Assembly (NCBI GenBank): GCA_964646345.1
Contig: CAZYDU010000001.1
Span: forward strand, 186,001 to 250,000
Source of the DNA: RGIG1681 sp964646345
GTDB taxonomy: Bacteria; Bacillota; Clostridia; Christensenellales; UBA1242
Reading direction: 5' to 3'
DNA: 64,000 nucleotides
In this document: one piece after another, positions 18,979 to 30,401 of the stretch
Numbering within the stretch: position 1 is the stretch's first letter
Layout: every line of letters starts with the position of its first letter
The notes under the pieces: generated by a model
Told to the model about the DNA's origin: nothing
What the model saw: the letters and a program-made list of their open reading frames with translations, nothing else
Database searches by the model: none
Made by a program: the position numbers and the translations under genes

Positions 18979-21666
18979 TTATTTAGCGTCATCTCTGAGC
19001 TTTTCAAATAAGTTTCTAACTCTATCATTCACAAGAACGTCTACATTTGTTCTTGAATATGGGCTTGTCATCAAGAATGCCCTACCACGTGGGTTTGTAC
19101 TAATTGTATCTTGCTCTTTTTCATTGATTTTACCAGCTTTTTCATAAAGTATACAAAGGTCGGTAATATCTTGTGGTGCAAGAGCGAATATAATTGAATA
19201 TTGACACGCGTTGATAATAGCCATTGATTTTCTAGCAATTTCAGGCGAACCTGTAAAGTCTTTGATGTTTTGAGTGATAACAATTTGTCCACCTTCATAT
19301 TTTCTGATACGTTTTGCCATCTGTTGCATGAAGTCAAGAGCAACTGTTTTTCTAGGGTCAATGAATACGTGGGCTTCGTCAATAACAACAATAACTTTAC
19401 GTTTTGTGTGGTATCTTGCGTTATAGTCTTTGTTATTGATAACTTCGTTATTAAGCCAACGCATAACCAAAAGCATTTGGGCATTTGCAACGTTACCAGC
19501 ATTGTTTGCAAGAAGTGATTGGAAGTTGAATACTATAAAGTTTTCAGCAGATGTTATGGTTGATGGACCATTCCAGAGAACTGCGTTACGACCACCTTCC
19601 GCAAATTTGTTAAGATAAATTTTTAAAATCTTGTAGTTGTTTCTATTGTAATCATCAGTTGATGTTTCATAAAGTTCACAAATATAGTTATATAAGTCTT
19701 GCATGATTGGAAATTGTTCCGGTTTAACGTTTTCAATTTGTGTTGAATTTGTTATACCAAATTTAGTATATAATTCTTTCAATGCTTCGGTTAAAAGTTC
19801 CATGCCGTCCATTGTGATACCGTCCAAAATCATACCGAAGAATGTTTCCAAGAACTGCATGTGCATGGCGAGAGCTACGTTACCACCGCTAGATTCTTCA
19901 TCATCTTGCGAAGAATTAACTTGCAATGGATTAATACGACCTTCACGAGCTGAACCAACGTCAATAACTTTTCCATACATATTTTTAGCCAAAATATCGT
20001 ATTCTCTTTCAGGGTCAAGAATGAAGATTTTACTGTTATCCGCTGCAAGGTTCGCAAGGATTGATTTAGTACAGAATGATTTACCGCAACCAGATTTACC
20101 CATGATAACCATGTTTGAGTTAATTCTTTCTTTGTCTCTTTGGAAGAAATCCAAAAATACAGGTTCAGAGTTCATACCAACATAGAATCCCTTAGGGTCT
20201 TGAATAGCATCTGATACAAATGGGAATATTCCTGCAAGTGATTGTGAGTTTAATCCCCTTTCAAAACGTCTTAATTTCATACGTCTCGAAACGTTACAGT
20301 TTGTGAAACCTTCTTTTTGTTTACCAAACAAGTCATAACTTCTAAAACCAGCTCTTAAAACTTGGGTTCTAAAAGCTTTCTTTTGTTCTTGTTCAACCAT
20401 CATATAAATGTTTGTATCCAACAAAATTTCAGAACCTTGTTTAATATAAGTTAAAAGTTCGGTTAATGTTTTTAAGTGGGTTTCATTTTCAAGAACTGCT
20501 GAAGCTTTTCTACTACCTTCAGAACTAGCCATTCTAACGTTGATGATAGCTTTATCAAGACGTTTTTCAGCTTCATCTTGAGCAACTGGTTTGAATTTTA
20601 CGCAACATCTTACACCCGGTACACCAAAGAATGCTCTACCCCAAGCATTCGGAACAGCCAAAGGATATTCAGAAAGTTGGAACATTGTATTTGGCACACC
20701 ATCAATAGTTAATCTATTTAAACCAAAAGTAACCTTATCCGGAGCAATCCAGTCAAGAAGGTCTTTTGGGTCAAGTTTTTTAACATCTCTTTCGTCAAAG
20801 TTTGAACTATAGTAACTTTTTAAAAATATTGCAGTTTGATTACGGTCAAGAATTTTTGGTTCGATTGCACCACCTGTACCACTTTCTATAGCACTGGCAG
20901 CAAAGTTGATAACCTGCAAAAGGTTTTTTATGTTTTGACAGAAGAATGCAATATACATATGGTCTTTATTAACAGGAAACTCACTATCAACGTTCATTTG
21001 CTCTAGGTTTTGAATTCTAGCTTCAGCAATTTCGAGCCTAGGTCTAGCTTCATTGATACTGGTTGAACCATTTCTAACACCGTCCAAAATTTCTTCTCTT
21101 TTTTTGCACTCATTGTCAATATAATTATCGAAAACCATAGGTCTTGAGAATTTGTAAATAGCACCAAGTTCATCAGTTCCAATAGTTTTCAAAGCACTTT
21201 CAAGAGCATCAATATAACCATTTTGCCTAACTTCTGAAATAAGATAGAACTGAATCGAATTTAATTCTATTGCAGCACCAAAATATTCCTTGTAGTCAAT
21301 AATACCAATTTTGTGTCTTTCATCATAGTCTTGTTCAAGCAAACCAATATATGGAAACAATGCTTTAACATCATCGTTTGAATCCCCTTTTCTGGTTCTT
21401 TTATATGTATTAATACCAAAGAAGTGTTTGAACAAATCTCCAAGTTGGTTGTACATTTTTATTCCTGGTTCAAAGCTCATGAAAAGTATTGAGAAAATCA
21501 AAATGGTAACACCTGAAAGAATAAGTTTTGCCATTGTAGAAAAACCACTTGTCCAGGCTAGTGCCAAAAACACCAACGCAAACAAGATAACAAAAATATC
21601 CCCAAAATTGAAACCTTTTAGAAACTCAACTTTAACTTTCGTTGACTTTGGAATCATTCTCTGCAT
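18979..21666 (-). CDS. VirB4-family T4SS ATPase with VirB3/PrgI-like membrane N-terminus
   Basis: VirB4 ATPases power assembly and transport in type IV secretion. The Walker A motif GKSGCGKS is at about 523-530, the family motif RINPLQV at about 577-583, and Walker B VIVVIDEAH at about 758-766, with ITQN shortly after. The 895-aa start at 21666 is chosen because AGGAG lies 9 bp upstream; an upstream in-frame ATG lacks such a site. Residues 22-67 form two transmembrane helices followed by a short basic stretch (TYKRTRK), resembling a VirB3/PrgI-like subunit fused to the ATPase. It is transcribed after the 780-aa gene and before the 3,736-aa gene. ATPase identity is firm; the VirB3-like fusion is an inference. 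Confidence 0.93.
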   Translation of the reverse strand: MQRMIPKSTKVKVEFLKGFNFGDIFVILFALVFLALAWTSGFSTMAKLILSGVTILIFSILFMSFEPGIKMYNQLGDLFKHFFGINTYKRTRKGDSNDDVKALFPYIGLLEQDYDERHKIGIIDYKEYFGAAIELNSIQFYLISEVRQNGYIDALESALKTIGTDELGAIYKFSRPMVFDNYIDNECKKREEILDGVRNGSTSINEARPRLEIAEARIQNLEQMNVDSEFPVNKDHMYIAFFCQNIKNLLQVINFAASAIESGTGGAIEPKILDRNQTAIFLKSYYSSNFDERDVKKLDPKDLLDWIAPDKVTFGLNRLTIDGVPNTMFQLSEYPLAVPNAWGRAFFGVPGVRCCVKFKPVAQDEAEKRLDKAIINVRMASSEGSRKASAVLENETHLKTLTELLTYIKQGSEILLDTNIYMMVEQEQKKAFRTQVLRAGFRSYDLFGKQKEGFTNCNVSRRMKLRRFERGLNSQSLAGIFPFVSDAIQDPKGFYVGMNSEPVFLDFFQRDKERINSNMVIMGKSGCGKSFCTKSILANLAADNSKIFILDPEREYDILAKNMYGKVIDVGSAREGRINPLQVNSSQDDEESSGGNVALAMHMQFLETFFGMILDGITMDGMELLTEALKELYTKFGITNSTQIENVKPEQFPIMQDLYNYICELYETSTDDYNRNNYKILKIYLNKFAEGGRNAVLWNGPSTITSAENFIVFNFQSLLANNAGNVANAQMLLVMRWLNNEVINNKDYNARYHTKRKVIVVIDEAHVFIDPRKTVALDFMQQMAKRIRKYEGGQIVITQNIKDFTGSPEIARKSMAIINACQYSIIFALAPQDITDLCILYEKAGKINEKEQDTISTNPRGRAFLMTSPYSRTNVDVLVNDRVRNLFEKLRDDAK

Positions 21667-21688
21667 AATAAATTCTCCTATATATAAT

Positions 21689-21717
21689 AGTATATAACTT
21701 TTGATAAAATCTAGCAA
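21689..21717 (-). promoter_or_regulatory. Possible internal promoter before the virB4-like gene
   Basis: Minus-strand TTGCTA, 17-bp spacer, TATACT, ending about 23 bp before the ATG at 21666. It could boost the ATPase and the genes after it relative to the giant gene upstream. Confidence 0.5.
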
Positions 21718-21750
21718 ATATATACTCCCAGTTTGTTACAAAAAAGTGCA

Positions 21751-24093
21751 TTATTTTTTGTTTTTTGCTAGAGTTACATCACCTATTTCAATATTCATTG
21801 ACTTTAATTTTTTAATCAAGTCACTTTCGATTTTCGATAACCTTTGAATAAACATTTCAAGTTCATTTTTAAGTGCTGAATCATCGTCAACATTTTCTAG
21901 TTTTGATTTATAAAATTTTTGTATTTTTTTAATATCTCTAATACTTGAACCAAAATCGTCTTCCATTTTTTCTTGAATTTTTGTTATAAATTCAGAAATA
22001 TCAGTGTAAATTGAGTTAGTAAACACTAAAGCCATGTTTTGAATTTGGTTTTTGAAATTCATGATGAAGTTTGAAACAAGTCGTTCAACCTGTTTGCCTT
22101 CAATCGTGCCCTTTTCAATATAATATTTCTCTCCAAAAGCATCAACAGCAGGAAATGCATATTTATCAAATACACTTTTTGCCATATTGTGAGATATTGC
22201 TTGACTTGTCACAGAAGTAACAGCTTTGTCAATCTGTCTTGAAGCAAAGTTATTTTCAAATGTGGTTTTTCTTTTAGTCGCATTATCAAGTGATGTTTTG
22301 ATAATAGCAAGTTTTTTATTTCTTGAATTTATGTCACTTACAACTGCCTGAATTTGCTTACTGATTTCATATGAATAAGGTTTTTTCGAAAGTGCTTCAA
22401 GTTTTTGACTAAGCTTATCAATCGCCTGTTTTTCATGGTTAAATTTAGAAGTGAAATCTTTAACAGACTGTAATAAAAACTTATATTTTTCAGTTTCTTC
22501 AGCACCTAAAGCATCAAAGATATTTTTTATATCTTTTGATACAATTTTATCGTCTTGATTGAGCAATACACCATTTAATTTTTCTAGTTTCTCAGTTCCA
22601 AGAGAGAAAAATTTGTTTTTGTGTACTGTTTCTTTTAATGCATCAATTCTTTCAGAAATAAATTTCTTTAGTGCATTCTTTTTTGATTTTTCAGCTAATC
22701 TATTAAAGTTTTTAAGTTCTTTATTAGCATAATCTGAAAACTCTTTTTGCATAGACAAATTCATGCTTTCAAATATTGTTTCATAACCAATCAAGTCTTC
22801 ACGAAGACTGATGTTTTTCAACTCTCTTTCATAATCTCGAACTTTCATTTGGTCGAGATTTTTTTCGGTTTGAGTTTTTGCATTAGTCAAGGTTTTGCCC
22901 AAAAATCCCATACTTGCCGAATTTGACGCAGGAACATAGTACGAAGAAAAACGCAATCTAAAGTTAGTTTTTCTAAATTCTTCATCAAATTGCTTATCAA
23001 TTTCATGTTGTTGAACAGAAATTGGACTTGAAGATAAATTTTGACTTCTAAACGAAATAATATCCCCTGTCTTTTGCTTATAAAGTTTCTCAGCTAGTTC
23101 TGGAAAATTTTGTTCGAACTCAACAGAAAATTGTCGACCATTACCTTTGTAAAACTTTACAAAATTGTCGAATTTTTCACGCATAATGTTAAGTTCAATA
23201 AGCCTTGATTTTGCCATCTCACTTCTAGATTTTTCGTCAATGGTTTTATTAGATTTCAATCTATTTTTTCTAATTTTAACCTTTGCCATATCAACACCAG
23301 ATTTACTAATAACAGACTTTACTGTTGTAAATTTTGCTGTGCCATCTCTATATGAAGCTTGATTGTTTAAGAAACCATATTTTTCCAAAAAAGTTTTTTG
23401 ATTTTGTTTACTATCTTTCATAACTTTTTTGGTTGCAATGGTTTGAAGTGTATCTAATTTTTCCGAGAAAAGTTTAATTCTCGTTTTGATTAAATCTTTT
23501 TTCTGAGAATCAGTTAAATTTTGGAATTGAAATTTATCACCGATGATGTTGCCGTTTTTATCCTGTTGTCTATCATATTTAACCAAAAACTCCTTATTTG
23601 TTTTGGTTAATAAATTTTTGCAAGCATAAGCACTAAAATAAGATTGAATGAAATTTTCAAAATTCGAACCAAACTCAAGCCTATCGTTACGAATGGCTTT
23701 AGTTGAATTGTATCTATCAATTAAATTATCAATTTCTTCAAGATTTTGCTTGTGTAATTGCTTGTATTTTTCAGGAATAACTCTATTAAATGTATCTCTA
23801 GTCAAAGGAATAGTTGAAAGTGTCCCAACGTCACGCATAAATTGACTAACACTCGCCTTGTTTTTTGGATAACTGACCATAGTGTAGCCATTTGTGACTA
23901 CACTATAGTTATCCATATTTTTCAAAGCTTCTTTTTTGAGTTTTTCTTGTTTTTTATGATAGGCCTTCTTTTCTTCATCGCTCATTTTGTCATAATTTTT
24001 TGGCAACTCAAAATCAATGAACATTCCGTCCAATTCTTCAAGTTGTTTCTTTAAATTTTCAATTTCTTCTAAAATTTGTTCTCTTTCATTCAT
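21751..24093 (-). CDS. Large soluble helical protein of the T4SS operon, function unknown
   Basis: 780 aa, with no signal peptide or hydrophobic segment. It is rich in Lys, Glu, Asn and Ser, with long heptad-like stretches (residues 1-60, about 440-600 and 700-770), so coiled coils are likely. The start MNEREQILEEIENLKKQLEE is itself a clear amphipathic helix. Residues 80-130 contain a more globular patch (TNGYTMVSYPKNKASVSQFM). No nuclease, relaxase or ATP-binding motif was found. It lies between the giant VirB6-like gene (28 bp upstream) and the VirB4 gene, so a cytoplasmic scaffold, substrate adaptor or chaperone is plausible. A secreted effector cannot be excluded. Confidence 0.65.
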   Translation of the reverse strand: MNEREQILEEIENLKKQLEELDGMFIDFELPKNYDKMSDEEKKAYHKKQEKLKKEALKNMDNYSVVTNGYTMVSYPKNKASVSQFMRDVGTLSTIPLTRDTFNRVIPEKYKQLHKQNLEEIDNLIDRYNSTKAIRNDRLEFGSNFENFIQSYFSAYACKNLLTKTNKEFLVKYDRQQDKNGNIIGDKFQFQNLTDSQKKDLIKTRIKLFSEKLDTLQTIATKKVMKDSKQNQKTFLEKYGFLNNQASYRDGTAKFTTVKSVISKSGVDMAKVKIRKNRLKSNKTIDEKSRSEMAKSRLIELNIMREKFDNFVKFYKGNGRQFSVEFEQNFPELAEKLYKQKTGDIISFRSQNLSSSPISVQQHEIDKQFDEEFRKTNFRLRFSSYYVPASNSASMGFLGKTLTNAKTQTEKNLDQMKVRDYERELKNISLREDLIGYETIFESMNLSMQKEFSDYANKELKNFNRLAEKSKKNALKKFISERIDALKETVHKNKFFSLGTEKLEKLNGVLLNQDDKIVSKDIKNIFDALGAEETEKYKFLLQSVKDFTSKFNHEKQAIDKLSQKLEALSKKPYSYEISKQIQAVVSDINSRNKKLAIIKTSLDNATKRKTTFENNFASRQIDKAVTSVTSQAISHNMAKSVFDKYAFPAVDAFGEKYYIEKGTIEGKQVERLVSNFIMNFKNQIQNMALVFTNSIYTDISEFITKIQEKMEDDFGSSIRDIKKIQKFYKSKLENVDDDSALKNELEMFIQRLSKIESDLIKKLKSMNIEIGDVTLAKNKK

Positions 24094-24121
24094 TTAACCT
24101 ATCTCCAAAATTAAGATATTT

Positions 24122-27100
24122 CTAACCTTTTAATTTCTTTCTTGCAGCTGCTAAACTGCTGTTAAGCGATGCTTTTTGTTTTGCAAGTTCTTTATTATAT
24201 TTAGCATATACTCTTTCTTGAATTGCTGGGTCATTTACCACCCTTTCAACTTCACTTTGAACAAGAACTTTAACATCTTCACCTTCAAAGAATCTATTGA
24301 TTTGGTCACTAACCGAAGTTTTAACAATCTTATCAACCGAAGTTTTTAATCTACTGCTCTTTTCAACTTTCTCCATTACTTTGTCAAAAAGTTCATCAAC
24401 AGCTTCCTTTTCTTCTTTAGATGCATTATCTTTATCACTTTGTGATGAATTGTTTGTAGCACGTCTAGCAATGCTTGAGAATGCATCAAACATTCTACCA
24501 GCAAATGTCTTGTCTGAAAATTCAAGGTTATTAATGGTTTTATCTTGTTGTGGAATACTCATTGAATTATTTGGAATAAATCTTCCGTCCTTGGTCTTAT
24601 TAAATAGTTTGTCTAGACCAAGTTTGTATTTGAGTTCTTCAAGATGTGAGTTAATGTAGCTAGCAATTTGAGCATTAGTCATATTCTTAAATTTGCTATC
24701 AAACATTGAACTTTCTGGTCTCAAGATTTCTTTTCTGATAACCGATTTGAGTTGTTTGTCGGTATACATTTCATGCAAGATTGCGTAAACAAACATTCTT
24801 CTCATCACAGGGTTATTGAATACATATTCCCTTCTAGCCGGCATAACATGTTCTTTCTTGAACATCTTATGTGGCTTGTGAGCACCAATACTAATAAGGT
24901 TATCACGAATACCTTCATTATGTCTTAAATACTCATTAATTTGTTCTTTGGTTAATCCAAATTTAATTTCTTCATTTGTTGCAGAAGCACCACGTTGCGT
25001 GAATTCTGAATTAATATCTGTATTAATCTTTTTCGCATTAATCTTATTAGCTTTTGTAAATTCATCATCTTTTAATAGAGTTGTAATTGCTTGACCCTTT
25101 TCAGCAACCGATAAACTTTTGAAGTCAACACCCTGAGATTTGAGTTTTTCGATAATTTTAGTTAAAGTTTCCGCATTTTCAGTCTTCTTCATAACTGTTA
25201 ATACAGTATTACCGTAAAATTCTTTATTATTTTCAAGAGCAGTTAACTTAGATTTATCTATTTCTTCCTTAGTTGCATTAGAATTTCCATTAGACAAAAT
25301 TGCTTTAAGCGATTCTTCTTCATTAACCAAAGTAGTGTTACGATAAAGGTTTGCGATATACTCAGAGTTTTCATCTTTCCTATAATGTTGATGAAGCATT
25401 GATTTAAGACTTTCATAATCTGCACGTTCTTCTCTTGTCATCTTAGATTCATCAGGAATTTCAGTGAGTTTACCACCTTCATTAGCTTTTGTAAAGATTG
25501 CTTGTTTGCTTTGAGAAACAATACTTTCTCCGTCTGAGCTCATATCTCTGATAATATTATTAAATTCAGTTTGACTAAGGTTATTAATTGCAGTTTGATT
25601 ATTGCCAGATTCAAAACCAACCTTAGATTTACTTAAAATTTCAGCTATTTTCTTACCAGCTTCCGAATCACTTGATACAAGCTTAGAATAGTTATCGAAT
25701 AGATAGTTATTTCTATCAACTTCACTAACCAAGTTAAGGTCAGCACCATTATGTTCGGTTCTGTAAAAACTTTCTGCACGAGTCTTTAAATCATTGTTAT
25801 TGTAAATAACTTCAGCAATAGCTCTTTGTCTCTCTAAACCACCATTTGAAAGTGCATTAACTTTTGCATTATTAACAGCATCAAGTCCGCCAATATACAA
25901 TGCATTACGATAAGCATCTGGGTTAACACTTGAAATATATTTAACAACCTTTTCTCTTCGTTCACTTTCTGTAAGAGTTTTTAAATCAAACTTCTTACTT
26001 ATCTCAGTTTCTGCATCATGAACTTCTTTTGAATAATTTGTTTGCAAATATTCATAAGCTCCCTTAGTGCTAATCTCTCCGTATTCTTCTTTAGTTAACA
26101 ATGACATCTTTCCAGCTGCGAAATTGACAATATTTCTAGCATTATCAGACTCTGCATTTTCAGAAAGTTGTTGTTTAACTCTTTCATTTGAAATTAAGTT
26201 TCCTTGAGTTTTTTCAAATAAAGAAGCTTCATAAGCCTTGTCTGCTTTTGTTGAAACAACATCATAAACAGCCTTACCGCTCAAGCCAAATCTCTGAGCC
26301 ATTAATTCGAATAATGAAACAGAAAGCTCGCTGATAAGTCTTTCTTTTAAAGCAAGACCCAAACTTGAATTTAGGAATTGTGAAATTTCCATTGGCGAAT
26401 TCAAGCTAACATTATTATTCGCAAGCACTGCTTTCGCACCCGAGTCACTACCAGCCATTCTAACCAAAACAGCATTTTGTCCGGCTTGAGAAAGTGCAAC
26501 AAAACCATTGGTTGAACCTTCTCTAGTTATAGACTTGATTTGCTCAGGAGTTAGTAATTTCTTTAAGTTTTCTGACACTTGAGCTTCACTAGCAGATTTT
26601 GTATCAGCAGTGATGTAATTAACCTTCATGCTTTGAAGTGCTCTATCAATACTAACCTCACCAATTTCTTGAGTCTTGTCAAATTCTTTAGTATCAAGAT
26701 TATAACCAAGTGAAGCTAATTGTTTTTCAAGACTTTCTTTAGTGTTGCCTTCTTGTCTTAGATTGTTAATTGCACGAAGTTGTGACCTTTCTTCATCAGT
26801 AATTGATTGATAAATATCTCCGGCAATAATATCTTGAGCTTGAGTTCTTCCAGTCTCATTGCTATAAGTGAAATAATTTGCATTAATTTCGTTTAGTTTA
26901 TCAGTGTTAACTTTAACACCCTTAGAATTAACTAAGTCTTTGTTTTGCCCATTAGATGAAATATATTTTGAAGCAACATCTTCAGCAACGGAGTTAACCT
27001 TTGCATCGCCACCTTCAACATAACCAAAGGCAGATTTAACATCATTAAACAAAGTTGTATATTTGTTATGAGCTTCGTTAATTTCTTCAATTTCAGAATC

Positions 27101-29318
27101 TTCAAGAGTTCCCAACGAAGTGTTGTATTTTTCTAAGTTTTCTAAAATTTCATCAACTTGTTTCTTCTTTTGTGCTTCTGAGCTGTCAAAATTAGAAACT
27201 CTATCAATAACACTGTCATTAATTTTAGAAACATTTGCTTTTGCACCAATAAATTCTTCAGCACTGTCTTCTTTTCCAAGAAGTTTAGCTTTTGAATACA
27301 TTGTAACAAGTTCTTGAGCATCTTTACCTTCCATATCGCCAAATGATTCAAGCTTTTTATACCACAAGTCGTCTGGATTATTACCAGAACGGTCGATAAT
27401 TTCACTAATCATTGTCGTGTATGAATTTGAACCAACAGTAATAGCACCATTTTGATGTTCAATACCTAAAGCATTAAGTGCAAGTTGACTTGCAACCGAC
27501 TCTTTGCTTTCCCCGCTAGAAATTGCACGTTCAACAACAGCTTTGCTGTCCAAACTTTCAATCGCTTGTTCGGCAACAGAAGCTGTTTTTGCATTACCTG
27601 ACAACATAGATTCAACCGCTTGAATATCTAATGCATTGTTGCCTGTTGCAGACTTAATAGTTTCAGCTGTTACACTGCCTGTGAGTTTAGCTTTAGCATA
27701 ACCTAAGAGTATATCTTGTTCTGAATAGTTTTGATTTGTAAGCTCTACTTTAACCTTAGAAAGTTCTTTGTTTGCTTCAATTTCAGCAAGAAGTTTTTTA
27801 GCTTCTTCTGAATCCATGTTAATATTACCATCGCTTCCAGCAAAACCGAAATGCATACCAACCAAAGAATTTACAATCTCGTCTTTATTTTCAATATTTG
27901 AATTTAAAGCAGAACGAACAAAATATGTTGGATTGTTATTCATCATTTCAACAGATAACCCACTCACAACTTGTTGTTGTTCTTGAGTAAATCCAAATCT
28001 TGCACCAGCGCTTGCAACGGCGAAGTTAGCAGCCATTTGGTCAGCATATTTATCTTGTTCTGTTTTTGAAAGCAAGTCATAAGCTTCAACACCAAACGAG
28101 CCGTCAGCAACATGCCTTGCAGTAACTTCAGAAAGTTCTTGTTTGTAATCATCAACACTAAGTTTTCCAACAATAGTTTCTTTATTCTTTTTACTTGCAA
28201 CAATAGATTCTAAGATTTGGTCTTGTTGAGTATCATCATTGATGTGATAATCTGTCTTGAATTGTTCAAATAATGTAGGATTTTTCTTTAAGTAAGCTAA
28301 GATTGCTTCTGCAACAATTTGGTCATTTTTCAAAGCAGTGTCAAAGACTTGTTGATGTTTACCACCCAAAGTAGCACCACTAGTTTCGTTTTGATAATCA
28401 ACACCAAGTGCATAATTTCCAGCAAGAGCTTTTCTTGCATTCTTCTTGTAGCCCGTTGCGTTTAAAGACGACTCAACTGCAGAATCAGCAAATTCGCTGT
28501 TATCACGCAACATTTGAGTAATTGCGAAATTGACAGCATCATCTTGTCTACCCTTTCCACGAACGGTATTACCATTCACATTGAATGAAATACCTGTTTT
28601 ATTATTATAGCCAACACCAAGTTTAAGTCCGAGTCCCGCACCAGACGTAGCATTACCCTCAATAAACTTGAGTAATTCTTGTTCACTAAGTCCTGCAGAT
28701 TCTTTACCAGATAAAGTATCAAGTTGTTCGCTAGTCATCATAGACTTGTAAAGTTCAATCTTGCTCTTATCAGAAATCCAGCCATTAACATGTTCCATCG
28801 CACCATTATTACCAGCAACTTCATAGCCATTTAAAATAGCTTGATCTAAGCTCAATCCCCTAGTGTTAGCAGTGCCTGAAATCAAATGGCCTGCTACAAC
28901 ACGGCTTCCTTTTTGACCAATGGTGTTAATTACAAGGTTTCTGTAAGCTATTGTGCTATCAGGAGTAAAGTTTCTGTCGTTGATTGATTCATAACCAACC
29001 ATATGCATTGCAGCAGTTTTCTTCTCAGCCCCTTCTAGTAGTACACCATTTTCTATAGCATATCTAATAGTTTTAGCTCTCTTGCTACCATCATCAACAA
29101 AACTATTCAAGCTTTGTTGTACGCTATGGTCAGCCGAAATATCTGCACTTTCTGCAGGCATGCTAGAAGGAATAAATCTTACTTCTGTCATGCCTGTAGC
29201 ACCAAATCCACCAGTCTCTCCAGCATTAGTAAATGTTTGTCCTGTGGCTTGCCCCATAGCAATACCTGTTACGGTCTCGCCTGCTGGGCTTGTCATGGTT
29301 GTATAATTTGGATTTGCT
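24122..29318 (-). CDS. C-terminal piece of a giant VirB6/TrbL-like protein (interrupted by assembly gap)
   Basis: An open frame of 1,731 codons plus stop that enters from the N-run at 29319. The ATG at 29296 lies inside a repeated segment (NPNYTTMTSPAGETVTG) and is probably not the real start. The sequence is hydrophilic, Ala/Ser/Asn/Glu-rich and mostly helical, without transmembrane segments. A stretch near its N-terminal end (GAGLGLKLGVGYNNKTGISF) is loosely reminiscent of the C-terminal region of F-type TraG, but this is unverified. A highly charged region lies near residues 1,450-1,520 (KEHVMPARREYVFNNPVMRR), and the end is Lys-rich (KQKASLNSSLAAARKKLKG). It joins in frame with the pieces at 29419-30401 and 30502-34854. 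Confidence 0.7.
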
Positions 29319-29473
29319 NNNNNNNNNNNNNNNNNNNNNNNNNNNNNNNNNNNNNNNNNNNNNNNNNNNNNNNNNNNNNNNNNNNNNNNNNNNNNNNNNN
29401 NNNNNNNNNNNNNNNNNNCCTCCCCATTTCTTTATGAGCTTTGCTCTTTGTTCTGGGTTAGATGCTTTGTATT
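29251..29473 (-). repeat. Copy 2 of a protein-coding repeat, broken by assembly gap
   Basis: The two flanks of the N-run match 29885-30160 nearly base for base: 29251-29318 matches the left part and 29419-29473 the right part. In the intact copy 153 bp lie between these flanks. A 153-bp insert here would restore one reading frame. Confidence 0.8.
29319..29418. other. Assembly gap of 100 N (gap 1)
   Basis: Exactly 100 undetermined bases, a conventional placeholder for a scaffold join of unknown size. It sits within a repeated coding segment, so the assembler probably failed on the repeat. It causes an artificial frameshift in naive translation. Confidence 0.98.
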
Positions 29474-30401
29474 GCTTGCCCATCTTGTAAACTTTGTTGC
29501 CAGCTAGTGCCATGCCACCCGCTGCTAATGCTAGCACTGGGTTAATTGCCATTGCTGTTACTACTCCTGCTGTTACCAAAGACTTAACAAGCAATCCCTT
29601 TTTAGCTTTCTTTAATGCTAACTTGCCTTTCGCTTGTGTCTTTTGCTCAGATGTCATGTTACCTGCAATTATTTGTCTTGCATTCTCTAGGTCTTTACCT
29701 TTTAATTTCTTGCCGTTTGAATCTACTAGCTCGCCTTTTTCAATTTTATAACCAGCACTCTCAAGATTTTGATTCATGCCTTCTATGTCTTTTTTACTTG
29801 CTTTCTTTGCAAATTGCTTAACAAGTTGCTCATCGCTATATTCATTTGTTTCGTCAGTCTCTCTCGCATTTTGTGCGGCAGCCTGTCCCATTGCTTGACC
29901 TGTTACGGTCTCGCCTGCTGGGCTTGTCATGGTTGTATAATTTGGATTTGCTCCTGCAAATCTTCTTGCATTTCCTGCTCTACGTTTTTGCTTTCTGTCT
30001 TTTGTTAGCAATACACCCGCCGTTGTTGCTCCGCCTAGCATTGCTAAACCTGCTCCACCTGTTGCTAAACCTAAACCTGCAATACCTGCTACTTTTAATG
30101 CATTGCCTCCCCATTTCTTTATGAGCTTTGCTCTTTGTTCTGGGTTAGATGCTTTGTATTTTGTTCCAAGCTTCTTAGTGAGCATAACCCCACCAACAAG
30201 ACCAGCCGCAACGATTGGGTTAAATGCTGCAAATGCAGCAACTGCACCACCTGCAGCAATGACTTTTCCTGCAAGTCCTAGAAGTGCCCCTGAAGCTGTT
30301 TTGTCGTCTTTTCCTAGCAAGCCTTGAACTACTTTGTTATTGATTACCTTATTAGCAAAACCTTTTGTTTTATTAATTGCACCATTAACACCTTGAACAA
30401 C
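29419..30401 (-). CDS. Middle piece of the giant VirB6/TrbL-like protein, with Ala/Gly-rich hydrophobic hairpins
   Basis: 327 codons, open at both ends into N-runs. The apparent TTG start at 30320 is internal: upstream codons read VVQGVNGAINKTKGFANKV, continuing the repeat array across gap 2. It holds three Ala/Gly-rich hydrophobic hairpins: one with FNPIVAAGLVGG, one with VAGIAGLGLATGGAGLAMLG and one with INPVLALAAGGMALAG. They alternate with the basic linker YKASNPEQRAKLIKKWGG, found twice. A hydrophilic stretch separates the two units. These hairpins could be glycine-zipper membrane segments. Function is unknown; continuity with both neighbours is strongly supported by the repeats and reading frame. 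Confidence 0.7.
29885..30160 (-). repeat. Copy 1 of the hairpin/MTSPAGETVTG protein-coding repeat (intact)
   Basis: It encodes the linker YKASNPEQRAKLIKKWGG, a Gly-rich hydrophobic hairpin, a basic patch KDRKQKRR and NPNYTTMTSPAGETVTG. The second copy spans gap 1. Confidence 0.8.

Noticed and set aside
29226..30320. Stand-alone 364-aa gene with a frameshifted C-terminus
   Set aside because: The start is a TTG inside a repeat and the end is an artefact of reading 100 N in the wrong phase. It is treated as the middle piece of the giant gene.
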